A DNA stretch of 62,433 nt, from contig JAFVWA010000254.1 of the NCBI GenBank assembly GCA_017501885.1, forward strand, positions 1 to 62,433. Direction: 5' to 3'. A program made the translations under genes and the position numbers. The notes beneath the pieces were generated by a model that had not been told where the DNA came from, did not search any database, and was given only the letters and a program-made list of their open reading frames with translations. Origin of the DNA: Clostridia bacterium (lineage in GTDB: Bacteria > Bacillota > Clostridia > Christensenellales > Borkfalkiaceae). Of this stretch, positions 41,850-51,034 are shown piece by piece; position 1 is the stretch's first letter; the number at the start of each line of letters is the position of its first letter.

Positions 41850-43280
41850 ATGCGAGAGATTGTTGAAAGGCTATTACGAATAGAGAAAGAGCAGAGCGTT
41901 CGCAAAAAGAATAACAAAGTTCTCTACTATAACGTGGGCGAAAAAGTTCATAAAAAGCAGTTGGCTTTTCATAAATGCCAAAAGAAAAACCGATGGGTTT
42001 TCGGCGGTAATAGAAGTGGAAAAACCGAGTGCGGAGCGGTGGAGACGGTGTATATGGCAAGGGGAATACATCCGTATAGAAAAAACAAAGACAACGTGTT
42101 CGGGTGGGTGGTATCCCTTTCCCAACAGGTTCAAAGAGACGTTGCTCAGCAAAAGGTTTTGTCATATTTAAGCCCTGAATGGATAGAAGACGTAACCATG
42201 CTATCAGGAAAAAAAGACAGCCTTAAATACGGCGTAATCGACCAAATAAGAGTAAAAAACGTGTTTGGTGGAATCAGCGTTATAGGGTTTAAGTCTTGCG
42301 ACCAGGGTAGAGAAAAATTTCAAGGAAGTTCACTTGACTTTGTATGGTTTGACGAAGAACCGCCCAAGGATATTTACGACGAATGTCGAATGCGTGTTTT
42401 GGATAGGCGAGGAGACATTTTCGGAACGATGACTCCACTTAAAGGACTTACCTTTATATACGAAGAAATATTCCTAAACAAGAGCAATTCACCTGAAATT
42501 TGGTGCGAGTTTATGGAATGGGCGGACAACCCCTTTTTGGACGGCGGAGAAGTTGACCTTTTGACTCAAACGCTATCTAACGACGTGTTAGAAAGTCGAA
42601 GATACGGTAGGTTTAAGAGTAATACGGGGTTAGTTTACTTTGAGTTTGACGAAAACTTGCACGTTATCGATCCCTTTCCTATACCCCCAGAGTGGCAAGA
42701 CACAATATCTATCGACCCGGGGCTTAATAACCCCTTGTCGGCGCATTGGTATTGCGTGGACTACGACGGAACGGTATACGTTGTCGCGGAGCATTTTGAA
42801 GCGGGTAAAGACGTTACCTATCATTCGGAAAGAATAAAGCAAATAAGCAATTCCATCGGGTGGAAAAAAGATAGCAAGGGAAGAATTTCCGCTCTTATAG
42901 ACTCGGCTGCAAATCAAAAGACTTTAGCATCATCAAAGAGTGTAACCGAGTTGTTTTGGGAATGCGATATTGCCGTTTCGCCAAACGTAAACAAGGATAT
43001 GTTTGCAGGCATTCAAAGGGTAAAGCAATACTTAAAACCCATAAACGGAAAGCCGAAAATTTACATATTTAAAAGTTGCGTAAACCTAATAAGGGAACTA
43101 AAAAGTTATTGGTGGGGCGAGGGTGACAACCCCAAAAAAGTAGACGACCACTCTTTGGACGAACTTCGCTACTACCTAATGAAAAAGCCAAGTCTAACTC
43201 CTTTGAAACCGCAAAAAACCCCCATTCAAAAAGATAAGGAAAGGCTTTTTAAGAAAATACTTAATGAAAGGAAAAAATAA
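41850..43280 (+). CDS. Phage terminase large subunit
   Basis: 476 residues with intact ATPase and nuclease parts. Walker A FGGNRSGKTE is at 51-60 and Walker B DFVWFDEEP at 163-171. The RNase H-like nuclease acidic residues are in SIDPG (Asp289), LIDSAA (Asp351) and VDDHSLDELRYYL (Asp432/433/437). It would cut and pump DNA into procapsids through the portal encoded two genes on. It overlaps the next gene by 17 bp. All catalytic residues are present, arguing against simple decay. Confidence 0.93.
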   Translation: MREIVERLLRIEKEQSVRKKNNKVLYYNVGEKVHKKQLAFHKCQKKNRWVFGGNRSGKTECGAVETVYMARGIHPYRKNKDNVFGWVVSLSQQVQRDVAQQKVLSYLSPEWIEDVTMLSGKKDSLKYGVIDQIRVKNVFGGISVIGFKSCDQGREKFQGSSLDFVWFDEEPPKDIYDECRMRVLDRRGDIFGTMTPLKGLTFIYEEIFLNKSNSPEIWCEFMEWADNPFLDGGEVDLLTQTLSNDVLESRRYGRFKSNTGLVYFEFDENLHVIDPFPIPPEWQDTISIDPGLNNPLSAHWYCVDYDGTVYVVAEHFEAGKDVTYHSERIKQISNSIGWKKDSKGRISALIDSAANQKTLASSKSVTELFWECDIAVSPNVNKDMFAGIQRVKQYLKPINGKPKIYIFKSCVNLIRELKSYWWGEGDNPKKVDDHSLDELRYYLMKKPSLTPLKPQKTPIQKDKERLFKKILNERKK

Positions 43281-43566
43281 AAAACAAGGCTTAAACGAGC
43301 AAGAAATAAAATTGGCGCTCGCTAAAAAAGCGCTCGGCTACGACGCTACAGAAGTGGTGGAAGAATACGTTTTAAGTGAACAAGGAGAAGTTCAACTCAC
43401 CAAGAGAAAAGTAACGACAAAAAGCGTTCCGCCCGACGTTTCAGCTCTTAAAGTTCTAATGGAAGGTCACGAAAAGGATATTTCCGAGTGGACGGACGAA
43501 CAGTTAGAAAAAGAAAAACAGCGCCTACTTAAAATGCTTGATGAAAGCCAAAAAGGAGAACAATAA
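43264..43566 (+). CDS. Small phage protein, possible terminase small subunit remnant
   Basis: 100 residues, charged and helical. The middle (LALAKKALGYDATEVVEEY... to VPPDVSALKVLMEG, residues about 18-70) resembles the C-terminal part of many phage small terminases, where a basic strand pair ends in a PPD motif. The N-terminal DNA-binding helix-turn-helix expected of TerS is absent, and the gene follows rather than precedes TerL. The end is a Glu/Lys-rich helix. The start ATG lies within terL; no strong ribosome binding site is seen. Identity is tentative; a head-assembly protein is the alternative. Confidence 0.5.
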   Translation: MKGKNKKQGLNEQEIKLALAKKALGYDATEVVEEYVLSEQGEVQLTKRKVTTKSVPPDVSALKVLMEGHEKDISEWTDEQLEKEKQRLLKMLDESQKGEQ

Positions 43567-43568
43567 AG

Positions 43569-45443
43569 TTGCAAAACAAAGCAAAGCGCACCTTGAAATC
43601 TAAAAGGAGCGAAGAACAGAAGTTCGTGGAAGAAATCGTTAATCAAACACAGCAAGATTTTGAAGCGAGAAGACAGCAAAGATTGGCTCTTGAACGCCAA
43701 TGGGAACTCAACGTCAACTTCTTGACGGGCAACCAATATTGCGACGTTAACGGTAGGGGAGAAATTTACGAGCAAGACAAAAGATTCTTTTGGCAAACTC
43801 ATAGAGTTTTTAACCACATAGCGCCCGTTGTGGAAACAAGGCTTGCCAAGTTTTCAAGAATAACGCCAACGGTGTTCGTTCATCCGCGTTCAGACGACGA
43901 CAAGCAAGTGGAAAACGCCCTTGCTGCGGAGAAGTTTATAGAAGGCGTTTTTAAGCGCAACGACTTAGAAAAAGTCGTTCGCAAGGTAACCACGTGGAGT
44001 GAGTGTTGCGGAACGGGTTTTTATAAAATCGTTTGGGATAACTCAGCAGGAAGCATAGTCGGAGAGTTGGATGGACAAGACGTATATGAAGGGGATGTTA
44101 AAATATTAGCCGTTTCCCCCTTTGAAATTTTCCCCGATAACTTGTTTACCGAAGACATGCAAAACTGTTCAAGTATAATCCACGCAAGGGCAATGCCCGT
44201 TAAGGCGGTTAAGGAAAAATACGGCGTAGCAGTTGCAGGCGAAGACGTTGGCGTTTTTGACTTAACTGAGTCTGGTAAGATGAGTTTCAATCAAGAAACT
44301 AATACAGCCGTCCTAAAAGACAGCGTAGTGGTTATTGAAAAATACGTTAAGCCTACCGAAGAATGTCCGCTTGGGAAACTTATAACGGTAGCAGGCGGAA
44401 AACTTCTTTATTACGGAGATATGCCATACGTCAACGGGGAAAACGGACAGAGAATTTATCCCTTTGTAAAACAGGAAAGTTTGGTAACCCCAGGAAGCTT
44501 TTTCGGTATGAGTATAATCGAAAGACTTATCCCCGTTCAGCGCGCGTATAACGCCGTTAAGAACAGAAAACACGAGTTCTTAAACAGACTTTCGACGGGG
44601 GTTATGACGGTGGAAGACGGCTCAATCGATACTGACGATTTAGCCGAAGAAGGCTTGTCACCAGGCAAGGTTTTGGTTTACAGACAAGGTAGTCAACCAC
44701 CCGAAATGATGAACGACAGTTCACTTCCTTCCGACTTTAACGAGGAAGAAGAAAAACTGCTTTCAGAGTTTATAGTAATAAGCGGTGTTCCCGACATATC
44801 TTCAACCACGACCAATACTAATCTAAGAAGCGGTTCGGCACTCGAACTTCTCGTTGAACAAGACAACGAAAGGCTTATGTATTCTGCGGAAAACGTTAGA
44901 AACAGTTTCTTGAAAATTGCTTGCCAAACGGTTAAACTCTACGTTCAGCACCTGAGCGGAATACGTGCGGTAAAGTATTTGGACGAAAACGAAAAGACTA
45001 AAATAGTATACTTGGACAAAAACACTCTCGACTTAGGCGAGCCCTATCTTGACGGGGAAAACGAACTTTTAACTTCGGGAAGTCAAAAGAGAGAAATGCT
45101 GTTTAGACTTTACGAAAGCGGACTGCTATCCGACGAGCAAGGCGAACTTCGTCCGTCGATAAAGGAAAAGTTACTAAACCTTTTGGGATACAAAGATTTA
45201 GATTATCGCAAAGGACTTTCACGCTTGCAAGAAGAAAAGGCTAAAGAAGAAAACGAAATAATAAGAAAACACGGTTTAGACGTTGAAGAAATTGACGACG
45301 ACGCCATTCACGTAGACGAACACACGAGATATATTTTAAGCGAATACAAGTCGCTTAAAAAGGAAGAAAAACAAAGGCTTTTAGCGCACGTTTCGGCGCA
45401 TAAAAACAGAAACGCAAACAAAGAAAAGATAATGGGAGAATAA
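43569..45443 (+). CDS. Phage portal protein (P22-like podovirus type)
   Basis: 624 residues. The N-terminal RRQQRLALERQWELNVNFLTGNQY region and the FNHIAPVVETRLAKFSRITPTVFVHPRSDDD segment fit the P22-type portal family, as does the later AYNAVKNRKHEFLNR...GSALELLVEQDNERL region. The C-terminal third is helical and Lys/Glu-rich, like a barrel/crown. It forms the dodecameric DNA entry channel. The start is TTG at 43569, with AAAGGAG about 12 bp upstream; the preceding gene stops 3 bp before. Confidence 0.82.
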   Translation: MQNKAKRTLKSKRSEEQKFVEEIVNQTQQDFEARRQQRLALERQWELNVNFLTGNQYCDVNGRGEIYEQDKRFFWQTHRVFNHIAPVVETRLAKFSRITPTVFVHPRSDDDKQVENALAAEKFIEGVFKRNDLEKVVRKVTTWSECCGTGFYKIVWDNSAGSIVGELDGQDVYEGDVKILAVSPFEIFPDNLFTEDMQNCSSIIHARAMPVKAVKEKYGVAVAGEDVGVFDLTESGKMSFNQETNTAVLKDSVVVIEKYVKPTEECPLGKLITVAGGKLLYYGDMPYVNGENGQRIYPFVKQESLVTPGSFFGMSIIERLIPVQRAYNAVKNRKHEFLNRLSTGVMTVEDGSIDTDDLAEEGLSPGKVLVYRQGSQPPEMMNDSSLPSDFNEEEEKLLSEFIVISGVPDISSTTTNTNLRSGSALELLVEQDNERLMYSAENVRNSFLKIACQTVKLYVQHLSGIRAVKYLDENEKTKIVYLDKNTLDLGEPYLDGENELLTSGSQKREMLFRLYESGLLSDEQGELRPSIKEKLLNLLGYKDLDYRKGLSRLQEEKAKEENEIIRKHGLDVEEIDDDAIHVDEHTRYILSEYKSLKKEEKQRLLAHVSAHKNRNANKEKIMGE

Positions 45444-45446
45444 GAA

Positions 45447-45902
45447 ATGAATCAAACTGAAAATGAACAAACTTTGACTATTGAAGCGCACACCGCAGAG
45501 GCGGAAAATCAAGACGTAGGCGAAGTAAAGGAAAAAGTCTCATTTGGGAAATTCAAAGACGTAGAATCGCTTATTCACGCGTATAACTCTTTACAATCTG
45601 AATTTACCAAACGCTGTCAGAGAATTAAAGAGTTAGAGGGCGAAGCAAAAGCGGTTGACAAAGCAGTTGCTCCAACCGTAGAAGCTTCGGAGGAAAACGC
45701 CACGGCTCAAGGTTTAACCGAAGAAGAAAAAGCAAAAGTTCTTAAAGACTACCTTAAAAGCGTGGTTGAATCAAAACAAAAGGCAATCGTCCTTGACGGT
45801 TCGGGTTCAGGTGTAAAAACGCCCGTTCCCAAGCCAAAAACCATTGCGGAAGCAGGCGCTCTCGCAAAGGAAATCATAAATTCTTCACAGTCAAAAGACT
45901 AA
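45447..45902 (+). CDS. Probable capsid scaffolding protein
   Basis: 151 residues, acidic, rich in Glu, Ala and Lys, with predicted coiled-coil (ESLIHAYNSLQSEFTKRCQR at about 37-56) and a disordered Ala/Glu middle. No catalytic motif. Its place between portal and major capsid genes and its composition are those of scaffold proteins that shape the procapsid. AGAATAAGA lies before the ATG, 3 bp after the portal stop. Confidence 0.7.
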   Translation: MNQTENEQTLTIEAHTAEAENQDVGEVKEKVSFGKFKDVESLIHAYNSLQSEFTKRCQRIKELEGEAKAVDKAVAPTVEASEENATAQGLTEEEKAKVLKDYLKSVVESKQKAIVLDGSGSGVKTPVPKPKTIAEAGALAKEIINSSQSKD

Positions 45903-45949
45903 TTGTGAAAAAACATAAAGCATTAAAAATAAACGGAGAAACATTATAA

Positions 45950-47128
45950 ATGGCAGTAACATTATCCAGCGCGGACAACGCGTTAAAATCATTATACTTA
46001 GACGTAGTTAGCGAACAACTTAACCAAAACGTAAACCCTTTGCTTGCAAAGATTAAGCAATCAACCAACGACGTATGGGGCAAGGAAGTAAGAAAACTTG
46101 CTATTTACGGAATGAACGGCGGAATTGGCGCAGGCACTGAAGACGGCGACCTCCCAAGTGCAACGGGCAACAACTATGGTCAGTTCGTAACCACCTTAAA
46201 AAACCTTTACGGAACTATCGAAATTTCCGACAAGGCAATCAGAGCTTCTGAAAACAACTCAGGCGCATTCGTAAACCTTCTCAACGCTGAAATGGAAGGC
46301 TTAATCAAGTCAAGTTCTTTCAACTTTGGCAGAATGCTTTTTGGCGACGGCTCAGGTAAAATTGGCGAAGTAGTTAGCGTAGTAGACGGCGTTATCACTC
46401 TTGACACCGTTCAAAACCTTATCGAAGGCATGGTTGTAGATTTTAGAGATAAAGACGGCAACGAAATCGCAGGCGCTACAAGCAGAAGAATTATCAAAGT
46501 AGACAGAGCAAAGAAAGAAGTTATGGTAAGCGGAGTGGCTATTACTTCATCTACCGTAACGGCATCAAGCATCATGACCGTTCAAGGCTCTTTTAACAAC
46601 GAAATCACGGGTATCAAAGCAATCTTTGACAAGAACGTTAAATCTCTTTACGGCTTAGACAAAGAAACCAACTCTTGGCTCAATCCTTACGTTTTAGAAA
46701 ACGCAGGAGAAATTAGCGAAAGCATGCTTCAAACGGCGCTTGATACTATCGAAGAAAACAGCGGCAGCGCGGTTAACTTCATCGTTTGTTCTTGGGGTGT
46801 AAGAAGGGCGCTTCAAAAACTTTTCTCTGAAAACAAGAGAAACGTAGACGTATTAGACCTTGCTGGCGGATTTAAGGCAATGAGTTACAACGGTATTCCT
46901 ATCGTTGCAGATAGATTCTGTCCAGAAGGAACTATGTATATGTTAAACACCGAAGACTTTACCTTGCATCAACTTTGCGATTGGCAATGGCTTAGTGGTG
47001 ACGACGGAAAAATTCTCCGTCAAGTAGCAGGCAAGCCAGTTTACACCGCAACGCTCGTTAAGTATGCAGACTTAATTTGTGCACGTCCAAACGGACAAGG
47101 AATGATTTCGGGCATAACCGAAGCGTAA
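45950..47128 (+). CDS. Major capsid protein (HK97-fold)
   Basis: 392 residues. The N-terminal helix region is followed by a Gly-rich E-loop-like part (GMNGGIGAGTEDGDLPSATG, 57-76), a TIEISDKAIRASENNSGAF segment, an inserted beta-rich domain (about 135-215) and a C-terminal PNGQGMISGI end, compatible with podovirus HK97-fold capsid proteins. It lies directly after the scaffold gene; CGGAG is upstream. The following terminator would isolate its high expression from the adaptor genes. Confidence 0.8.
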   Translation: MAVTLSSADNALKSLYLDVVSEQLNQNVNPLLAKIKQSTNDVWGKEVRKLAIYGMNGGIGAGTEDGDLPSATGNNYGQFVTTLKNLYGTIEISDKAIRASENNSGAFVNLLNAEMEGLIKSSSFNFGRMLFGDGSGKIGEVVSVVDGVITLDTVQNLIEGMVVDFRDKDGNEIAGATSRRIIKVDRAKKEVMVSGVAITSSTVTASSIMTVQGSFNNEITGIKAIFDKNVKSLYGLDKETNSWLNPYVLENAGEISESMLQTALDTIEENSGSAVNFIVCSWGVRRALQKLFSENKRNVDVLDLAGGFKAMSYNGIPIVADRFCPEGTMYMLNTEDFTLHQLCDWQWLSGDDGKILRQVAGKPVYTATLVKYADLICARPNGQGMISGITEA

Positions 47129-47134
47129 AACTAA

Positions 47135-47168
47135 GCGCGCCGAGAGAAACTTCTCGGCGCGCCTTTTT
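47135..47168 (+). terminator. Terminator after the capsid gene, inside the head module
   Basis: GCGCGCCGAGA (47135-47145) pairs with TCTCGGCGCGC (47152-47162), followed by T5. The 11-bp GC-rich stem is strong; the next gene has its own AAAGGAGGT ribosome binding site. Confidence 0.9.
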
Positions 47169-47182
47169 AAAAGGAGGTAACC

Positions 47183-47761
47183 ATGTATTTAAATCAAATC
47201 GTTCTAATAGCGGCGACCATTCTAAACCTTAACAACGTCGTTAAATATATTGAAAATAAAACGGTTAGCGGTAAAGCGCTCGAAGAAGTCGATAAACTAA
47301 CGAGGCTCACTAACCTTGTCATAAGTGAACTTGCCGTTATGGAGATTTATATTATACGTTCGCAAGCAAGGTCGGTTTCAAACGGGACAATTGTTTACAC
47401 CGCATTAAGAGCAAAGCCTATAAAGATTTTTGGGGTATATGACGATGAAGGCAACGAATATGAGTTTACAGCGTATCCTGAGTATATAAAAACTGACAAT
47501 AGAGTTACTAATATAACTTACGCCTATGCTTGCAACGAAGGACTCGACGAAAAAATCACGTTTAGCGATTACCGCATTACGCCCGACTTGATTGCACTTG
47601 GCGTTGCTGCAGAGTATTTACTCACGTTAAACGATTTTGAAGGGGCAATCAAATGGCATGAAAAGTTTACCGAAGGTCTTTGCGCGCTTAAAACCCCAAA
47701 AGCCGTTGAACAAACTTCCGAGCCAAAAAACGTAACCATTAAAGAAAGGAGTTTTATATGA
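47183..47761 (+). CDS. Head-tail adaptor/connector-like phage protein
   Basis: 192 residues. Helical N-terminal half (IENKTVSGKALEEVDKLTRL), a central beta segment (PIKIFGVYDDEGNEYEFTAYPEYIK) and a final helical hairpin (ITPDLIALGVAAEYLLTLNDFEGAIKWHEKF). Size, helical layout and the place after the capsid gene fit the ring adaptor that binds beneath the portal. AAAGGAGG precedes the ATG. It overlaps the next gene by 4 bp. Confidence 0.6.
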   Translation: MYLNQIVLIAATILNLNNVVKYIENKTVSGKALEEVDKLTRLTNLVISELAVMEIYIIRSQARSVSNGTIVYTALRAKPIKIFGVYDDEGNEYEFTAYPEYIKTDNRVTNITYAYACNEGLDEKITFSDYRITPDLIALGVAAEYLLTLNDFEGAIKWHEKFTEGLCALKTPKAVEQTSEPKNVTIKERSFI

Positions 47762-48996
47762 CGGCAACAACAAAAACGTCTTTAACAAAACACGTTTACA
47801 AAATAGACTTTGAAAACTTAATGGATAAAAGCAACAATCTTATTTGTGACCATAATAGTTTAACCTTATGTAAAGCATTTGCAAAAACGGGGAATTTTAC
47901 CGCCGACTTTGCAGATATGGTTATGAACGTTTATAAGGTTGAAGGAAGAACCTTCTTTTATATGTCGTCAAATTCTGTTTGTGAGTTTAAGAACAAGCAG
48001 ACGTATAATATATCAAAGGCTGCATTTAACCCCGCGCCAGAACTCATAGGTGTTCCGTATAAAGGGGAAAGACAGGTTTTGGCAGTTTCTAATAAAACGG
48101 TTGAAATTTTAGGCATCGAAAAAAAGACGCTAACCGAAAGTTACGGAAAGTATTTAACCATTTGTAACAACGTATTATTTTGTGCTAAGGACAATTGTTT
48201 ATACTTTACTGCGCCCATGAAAGATGACGGTGGGATAGAAAACGTTGAACTTAAAAACTTTATAACTTTGCCACCTCAGTCGGGAAATATTAAAGGGCTT
48301 TACACTTTTGGTAAAAAACTTTACGTCGTTTGTCAGCGTCATATATACCATTTAACCGTTACGGGAAAGCCTTTAGAGTATGAGCTAAAACAAGAAAGCC
48401 TTTTAGAGTTAAACGTTTTAGAAAACACCGTCCTTGGCAATGGCGACACCTTTTATTTTGTATCAGACAAGAATTTGTGCGAGTTTAACGGAAAGACCTT
48501 AAAGAAATATGACTTTTTAGAAGAAGAAATAAACTCTTTCGAGTTTTGTGGGATAGCCGACGGCTGTTACTTAATACAATACTATAACCAAGAACAATAT
48601 TTATTAAGGGGTTTTGATTTTTCTAAGAGTCTACCGTTTTATACATACACCATGCATTGCTTTTCAAAATACGGAGGACTTGGGATAGACGATACGTATT
48701 CTTTGGCGCTTTTTCAAAAACAAATAAACGCGGGGCATTTTGTTAACTATTATAGCAAAAAGTTTAATATGGAAAGTGGTAAAAGAAAGAGAATAATCGA
48801 GATAGAGGGTTTTTCTGCTGGTAGCATAAAGCTGTATATAAAAGGTGATTTTGGGCTTGAAAGCGTCTTTATAGAAGGTGCAACTACACAAAAACTAAAC
48901 GTTATCTCAAAAGACTTTTTAGTATATTTTTCTTGTGTTACCGGAATGCTTCCGCTGACCGACTTAAAAGTAAAATACCAAGTATTGGGGGAATAA
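47758..48996 (+). CDS. Phage structural protein, possibly a beta-propeller tail nozzle/stopper
   Basis: 412 residues, almost entirely beta strands, with recurrent units of the type F/Y-x-hydrophobic-x-N...L-Y-F (for example YMSSNSVCEFKNKQTYN, LFCAKDNCLYFTAP, YVVCQRHIYHLTV, YFVSDKNLCEFNGKTLK), suggesting a propeller fold as in P22 gp10-like tail hub proteins. No membrane segment or catalytic motif. Gene order after the adaptor supports a tail-tube closing role. The assignment is by pattern and position only. Confidence 0.45.
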   Translation: MTATTKTSLTKHVYKIDFENLMDKSNNLICDHNSLTLCKAFAKTGNFTADFADMVMNVYKVEGRTFFYMSSNSVCEFKNKQTYNISKAAFNPAPELIGVPYKGERQVLAVSNKTVEILGIEKKTLTESYGKYLTICNNVLFCAKDNCLYFTAPMKDDGGIENVELKNFITLPPQSGNIKGLYTFGKKLYVVCQRHIYHLTVTGKPLEYELKQESLLELNVLENTVLGNGDTFYFVSDKNLCEFNGKTLKKYDFLEEEINSFEFCGIADGCYLIQYYNQEQYLLRGFDFSKSLPFYTYTMHCFSKYGGLGIDDTYSLALFQKQINAGHFVNYYSKKFNMESGKRKRIIEIEGFSAGSIKLYIKGDFGLESVFIEGATTQKLNVISKDFLVYFSCVTGMLPLTDLKVKYQVLGE

Positions 48997-48999
48997 AGA

Positions 49000-49896
49000 A
49001 TGCAATTTACATTACCGACGACCAAAGAACAAATGTATGAAACACTCGGGGAAATATTCTATTATTACCGAATAAAGCGCGAAGGTTGGGAAGGTGTAGA
49101 ACTTTTACCGTTAACGCTTAATCGAATAGAATTTACGCCCTTATCTGAGAACGATATCAAGCAAAGGATAGATAAATATATCGCGCCAGAAATATCCATG
49201 CAAAAACGCCAAGAAATGCAAGCGGTAGAAAAAGAAATTTCGAGTTTGCAAACTCAAAAGATAAACCTTAGCGTAGCAAATGAAGAACAAAAGTTGTTGA
49301 TATCAAAAGAATACGAACTTCAAAGTTCGGTGCTAATGCAGGACGCTTTATCTCGCGGAACAGCGCAGTCGACCATTATAACTAAGGCGTTAGAAGAACT
49401 TCAAAGTGATAAAGCGGAAAAAATAGAAGAACTTAGCCAAAGTTACGCTACAAAGATTAGCGAGATAGACGGAAGAATTACCGCGTTAAACCAAAAACTA
49501 ACTGATATAGAAAATTTCTATTCAGCGTATCGCGACCAACTGTTTAATTCCAAACTTCAACAGGGTATTGACGAGCAAGAAAAGTTTGGAATAGATGTTC
49601 TAAAATACAATAACGGCATAGAAGAAAGAGAAGTTAAGCACGCCAACTCAGTTTTGAGTAGAAGTGCCGAACTTGAATTAAAGTTTAGAGAACTTAACCA
49701 AGAATTCTATACCAAAGACCAACTTGTGGAAATGGGGTATTACGAAGACGTTATCGCTTGTGTTTGCGCATACTACGATACTCTCGATGCGTTGACCGCT
49801 TATCAACAGTTTTCGGCTGATAAGAAAGTCCCAATTTACTTAGACGACTACTATATAAATATTTTATACATTTATCGTTCACGCGCAGGTCAATAA
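49000..49896 (+). CDS. Coiled-coil protein ending the phage-like module
   Basis: 298 residues. A short folded N-terminal part (LPTTKEQMYETLGEIFYYY) is followed by a long coiled coil at about 70-230 (AVEKEISSLQTQKINL, EELQSDKAEKIEELSQSYATKI) and a compact Tyr-rich C-terminal segment (CVCAYYDTLDALTAYQQF). I do not recognise a family. A fibrous plug or tail needle, or an internal ejection protein, would fit its place. It starts 3 bp after the preceding gene, with GGGGGAAT-type upstream sequence, and is closed by a terminator. Confidence 0.5.
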   Translation: MQFTLPTTKEQMYETLGEIFYYYRIKREGWEGVELLPLTLNRIEFTPLSENDIKQRIDKYIAPEISMQKRQEMQAVEKEISSLQTQKINLSVANEEQKLLISKEYELQSSVLMQDALSRGTAQSTIITKALEELQSDKAEKIEELSQSYATKISEIDGRITALNQKLTDIENFYSAYRDQLFNSKLQQGIDEQEKFGIDVLKYNNGIEEREVKHANSVLSRSAELELKFRELNQEFYTKDQLVEMGYYEDVIACVCAYYDTLDALTAYQQFSADKKVPIYLDDYYINILYIYRSRAGQ

Positions 49897-49901
49897 GTTT
49901 T

Positions 49902-49941
49902 AGCGCGGGCTAACTTAATTTTAAGTAGCCCGCGCTTTTTT
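49902..49941 (+). terminator. Terminator closing the phage-like module
   Basis: AGCGCGGGCTA (49902-49912) pairs with TAGCCCGCGCT (49926-49936), followed by T5. The stem is extended inward by ACTT/AAGT. Confidence 0.9.
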
Positions 49942-49946
49942 ACTGC

Positions 49947-49975
49947 TTTACAATTTTCATTATGTGTGCTAAAAT
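49947..49975 (+). promoter_or_regulatory. Promoter of ispG
   Basis: TTTACA (49947-49952), 17-bp spacer, TAAAAT (49970-49975), followed by AAGGTGAT 6 bp before the ispG ATG. It starts only 5 bp after the module terminator. Confidence 0.7.
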
Positions 49976-49993
49976 ATATCGAAGGTGATAAGT

Positions 49994-51034
49994 ATGTCCA
50001 AACAAGTAAGTATAGGAAAAGTAAATATCGGTGGTGGCAACCCCATAGCAATTCAGTCTATGGCAACCTTCAAGATTTCAGATACTCAAAGAGCGGTGGA
50101 AGAAATCAAAAGGCTAAAAGCCGTGGGGTGTGATATTATGCGTTTCTCGGTATCTGACGAGCAAGACGCAAACGCTTTTAGCGTAATAAAGAAACAGGTA
50201 GATACTCCGCTTGTTGCAGACATTCATTTTGACTATAAACTCGCGCTAAAATCAATTGACGGCGGTGCGGATAAAATAAGAATAAACCCCGGTAATATCG
50301 GTGGGGAAGACAAGGTGGAACAAGTTGCCAAAGCGTTAAGGGCAAACAAAATTCCCGTTCGCGTTGGCTCTAATACGGGCAGTATCGAAAAAGAGTTTTT
50401 AACTAAATATGGCAAAAACGAAGTTTCTTTAGGGGAAAGTGCCCTTAAAAAAGTTGCGCTCTTAGAGAAATTCGGTGTAGAAGACATAGTTATCTCAGTT
50501 AAAGCGTCAGACGTGCGCCTGATGGTAAAAGCCTACGAATACGTGGCTAAAAAAACTCAATATCCCTTGCACCTTGGCGTAACCGAGGCAGGCACCGAGT
50601 ATTCGGGCGTTATTAAAAATTCAATAGGCATAGGCTCGCTATTGCTAAACGGAATAGGCGACACCATTAGGGTAAGTTTATCGGCTGATACAGAGCGTGA
50701 AGTAATCGCGGCAAAATCAATTTTGTCCGCCCTTGATTTGAGAAAGGACTGCGTAACACTCGTTGCATGCCCCACTTGTGGAAGGTGTGAATGGGACTGC
50801 ATGCCTTTTGCAAAAAAGGTTGAAGACTACGTTAAAAACATAAATAAGCCCTTAAAAGTGGCGGTTATGGGTTGTCCTGTAAACGGACCGGGCGAAGCGG
50901 TTGACGCGGATATAGGCGTTGCAGGTTCAAAGCAACATTGCTACGTGTTTAAGAAAGGCAAGATTATTTTAAAAGTAGAAAAGGAACAAATAGAAAGCGT
51001 TTTCTTTGGTGAAATAGATAAATGTTTACAGTAA
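49994..51034 (+). CDS. ispG: 4-hydroxy-3-methylbut-2-en-1-yl diphosphate synthase (flavodoxin)
   Basis: 347 residues, the penultimate enzyme of the MEP isoprenoid pathway. An N-terminal TIM barrel (PIAIQSMATFKISDTQRAV, LVADIHFDYKLAL) and a C-terminal [4Fe-4S] domain with the cysteines in CPTCGRCEWD and MGCPVNGPGEAVDADIG. ATG 49994 is chosen over GTG 49985 by the AAGGTGA spacing. Its 3' end overlaps the next gene by 13 bp. In related genomes dxr-rseP usually precede it; here a phage-like module does. Confidence 0.95.
   Translation: MSKQVSIGKVNIGGGNPIAIQSMATFKISDTQRAVEEIKRLKAVGCDIMRFSVSDEQDANAFSVIKKQVDTPLVADIHFDYKLALKSIDGGADKIRINPGNIGGEDKVEQVAKALRANKIPVRVGSNTGSIEKEFLTKYGKNEVSLGESALKKVALLEKFGVEDIVISVKASDVRLMVKAYEYVAKKTQYPLHLGVTEAGTEYSGVIKNSIGIGSLLLNGIGDTIRVSLSADTEREVIAAKSILSALDLRKDCVTLVACPTCGRCEWDCMPFAKKVEDYVKNINKPLKVAVMGCPVNGPGEAVDADIGVAGSKQHCYVFKKGKIILKVEKEQIESVFFGEIDKCLQ

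Noticed and set aside
41802..49941. Complete active prophage
   Set aside because: No integrase, repressor, replication, lysis or receptor-binding genes and no flanking direct repeats or tRNA target are visible.
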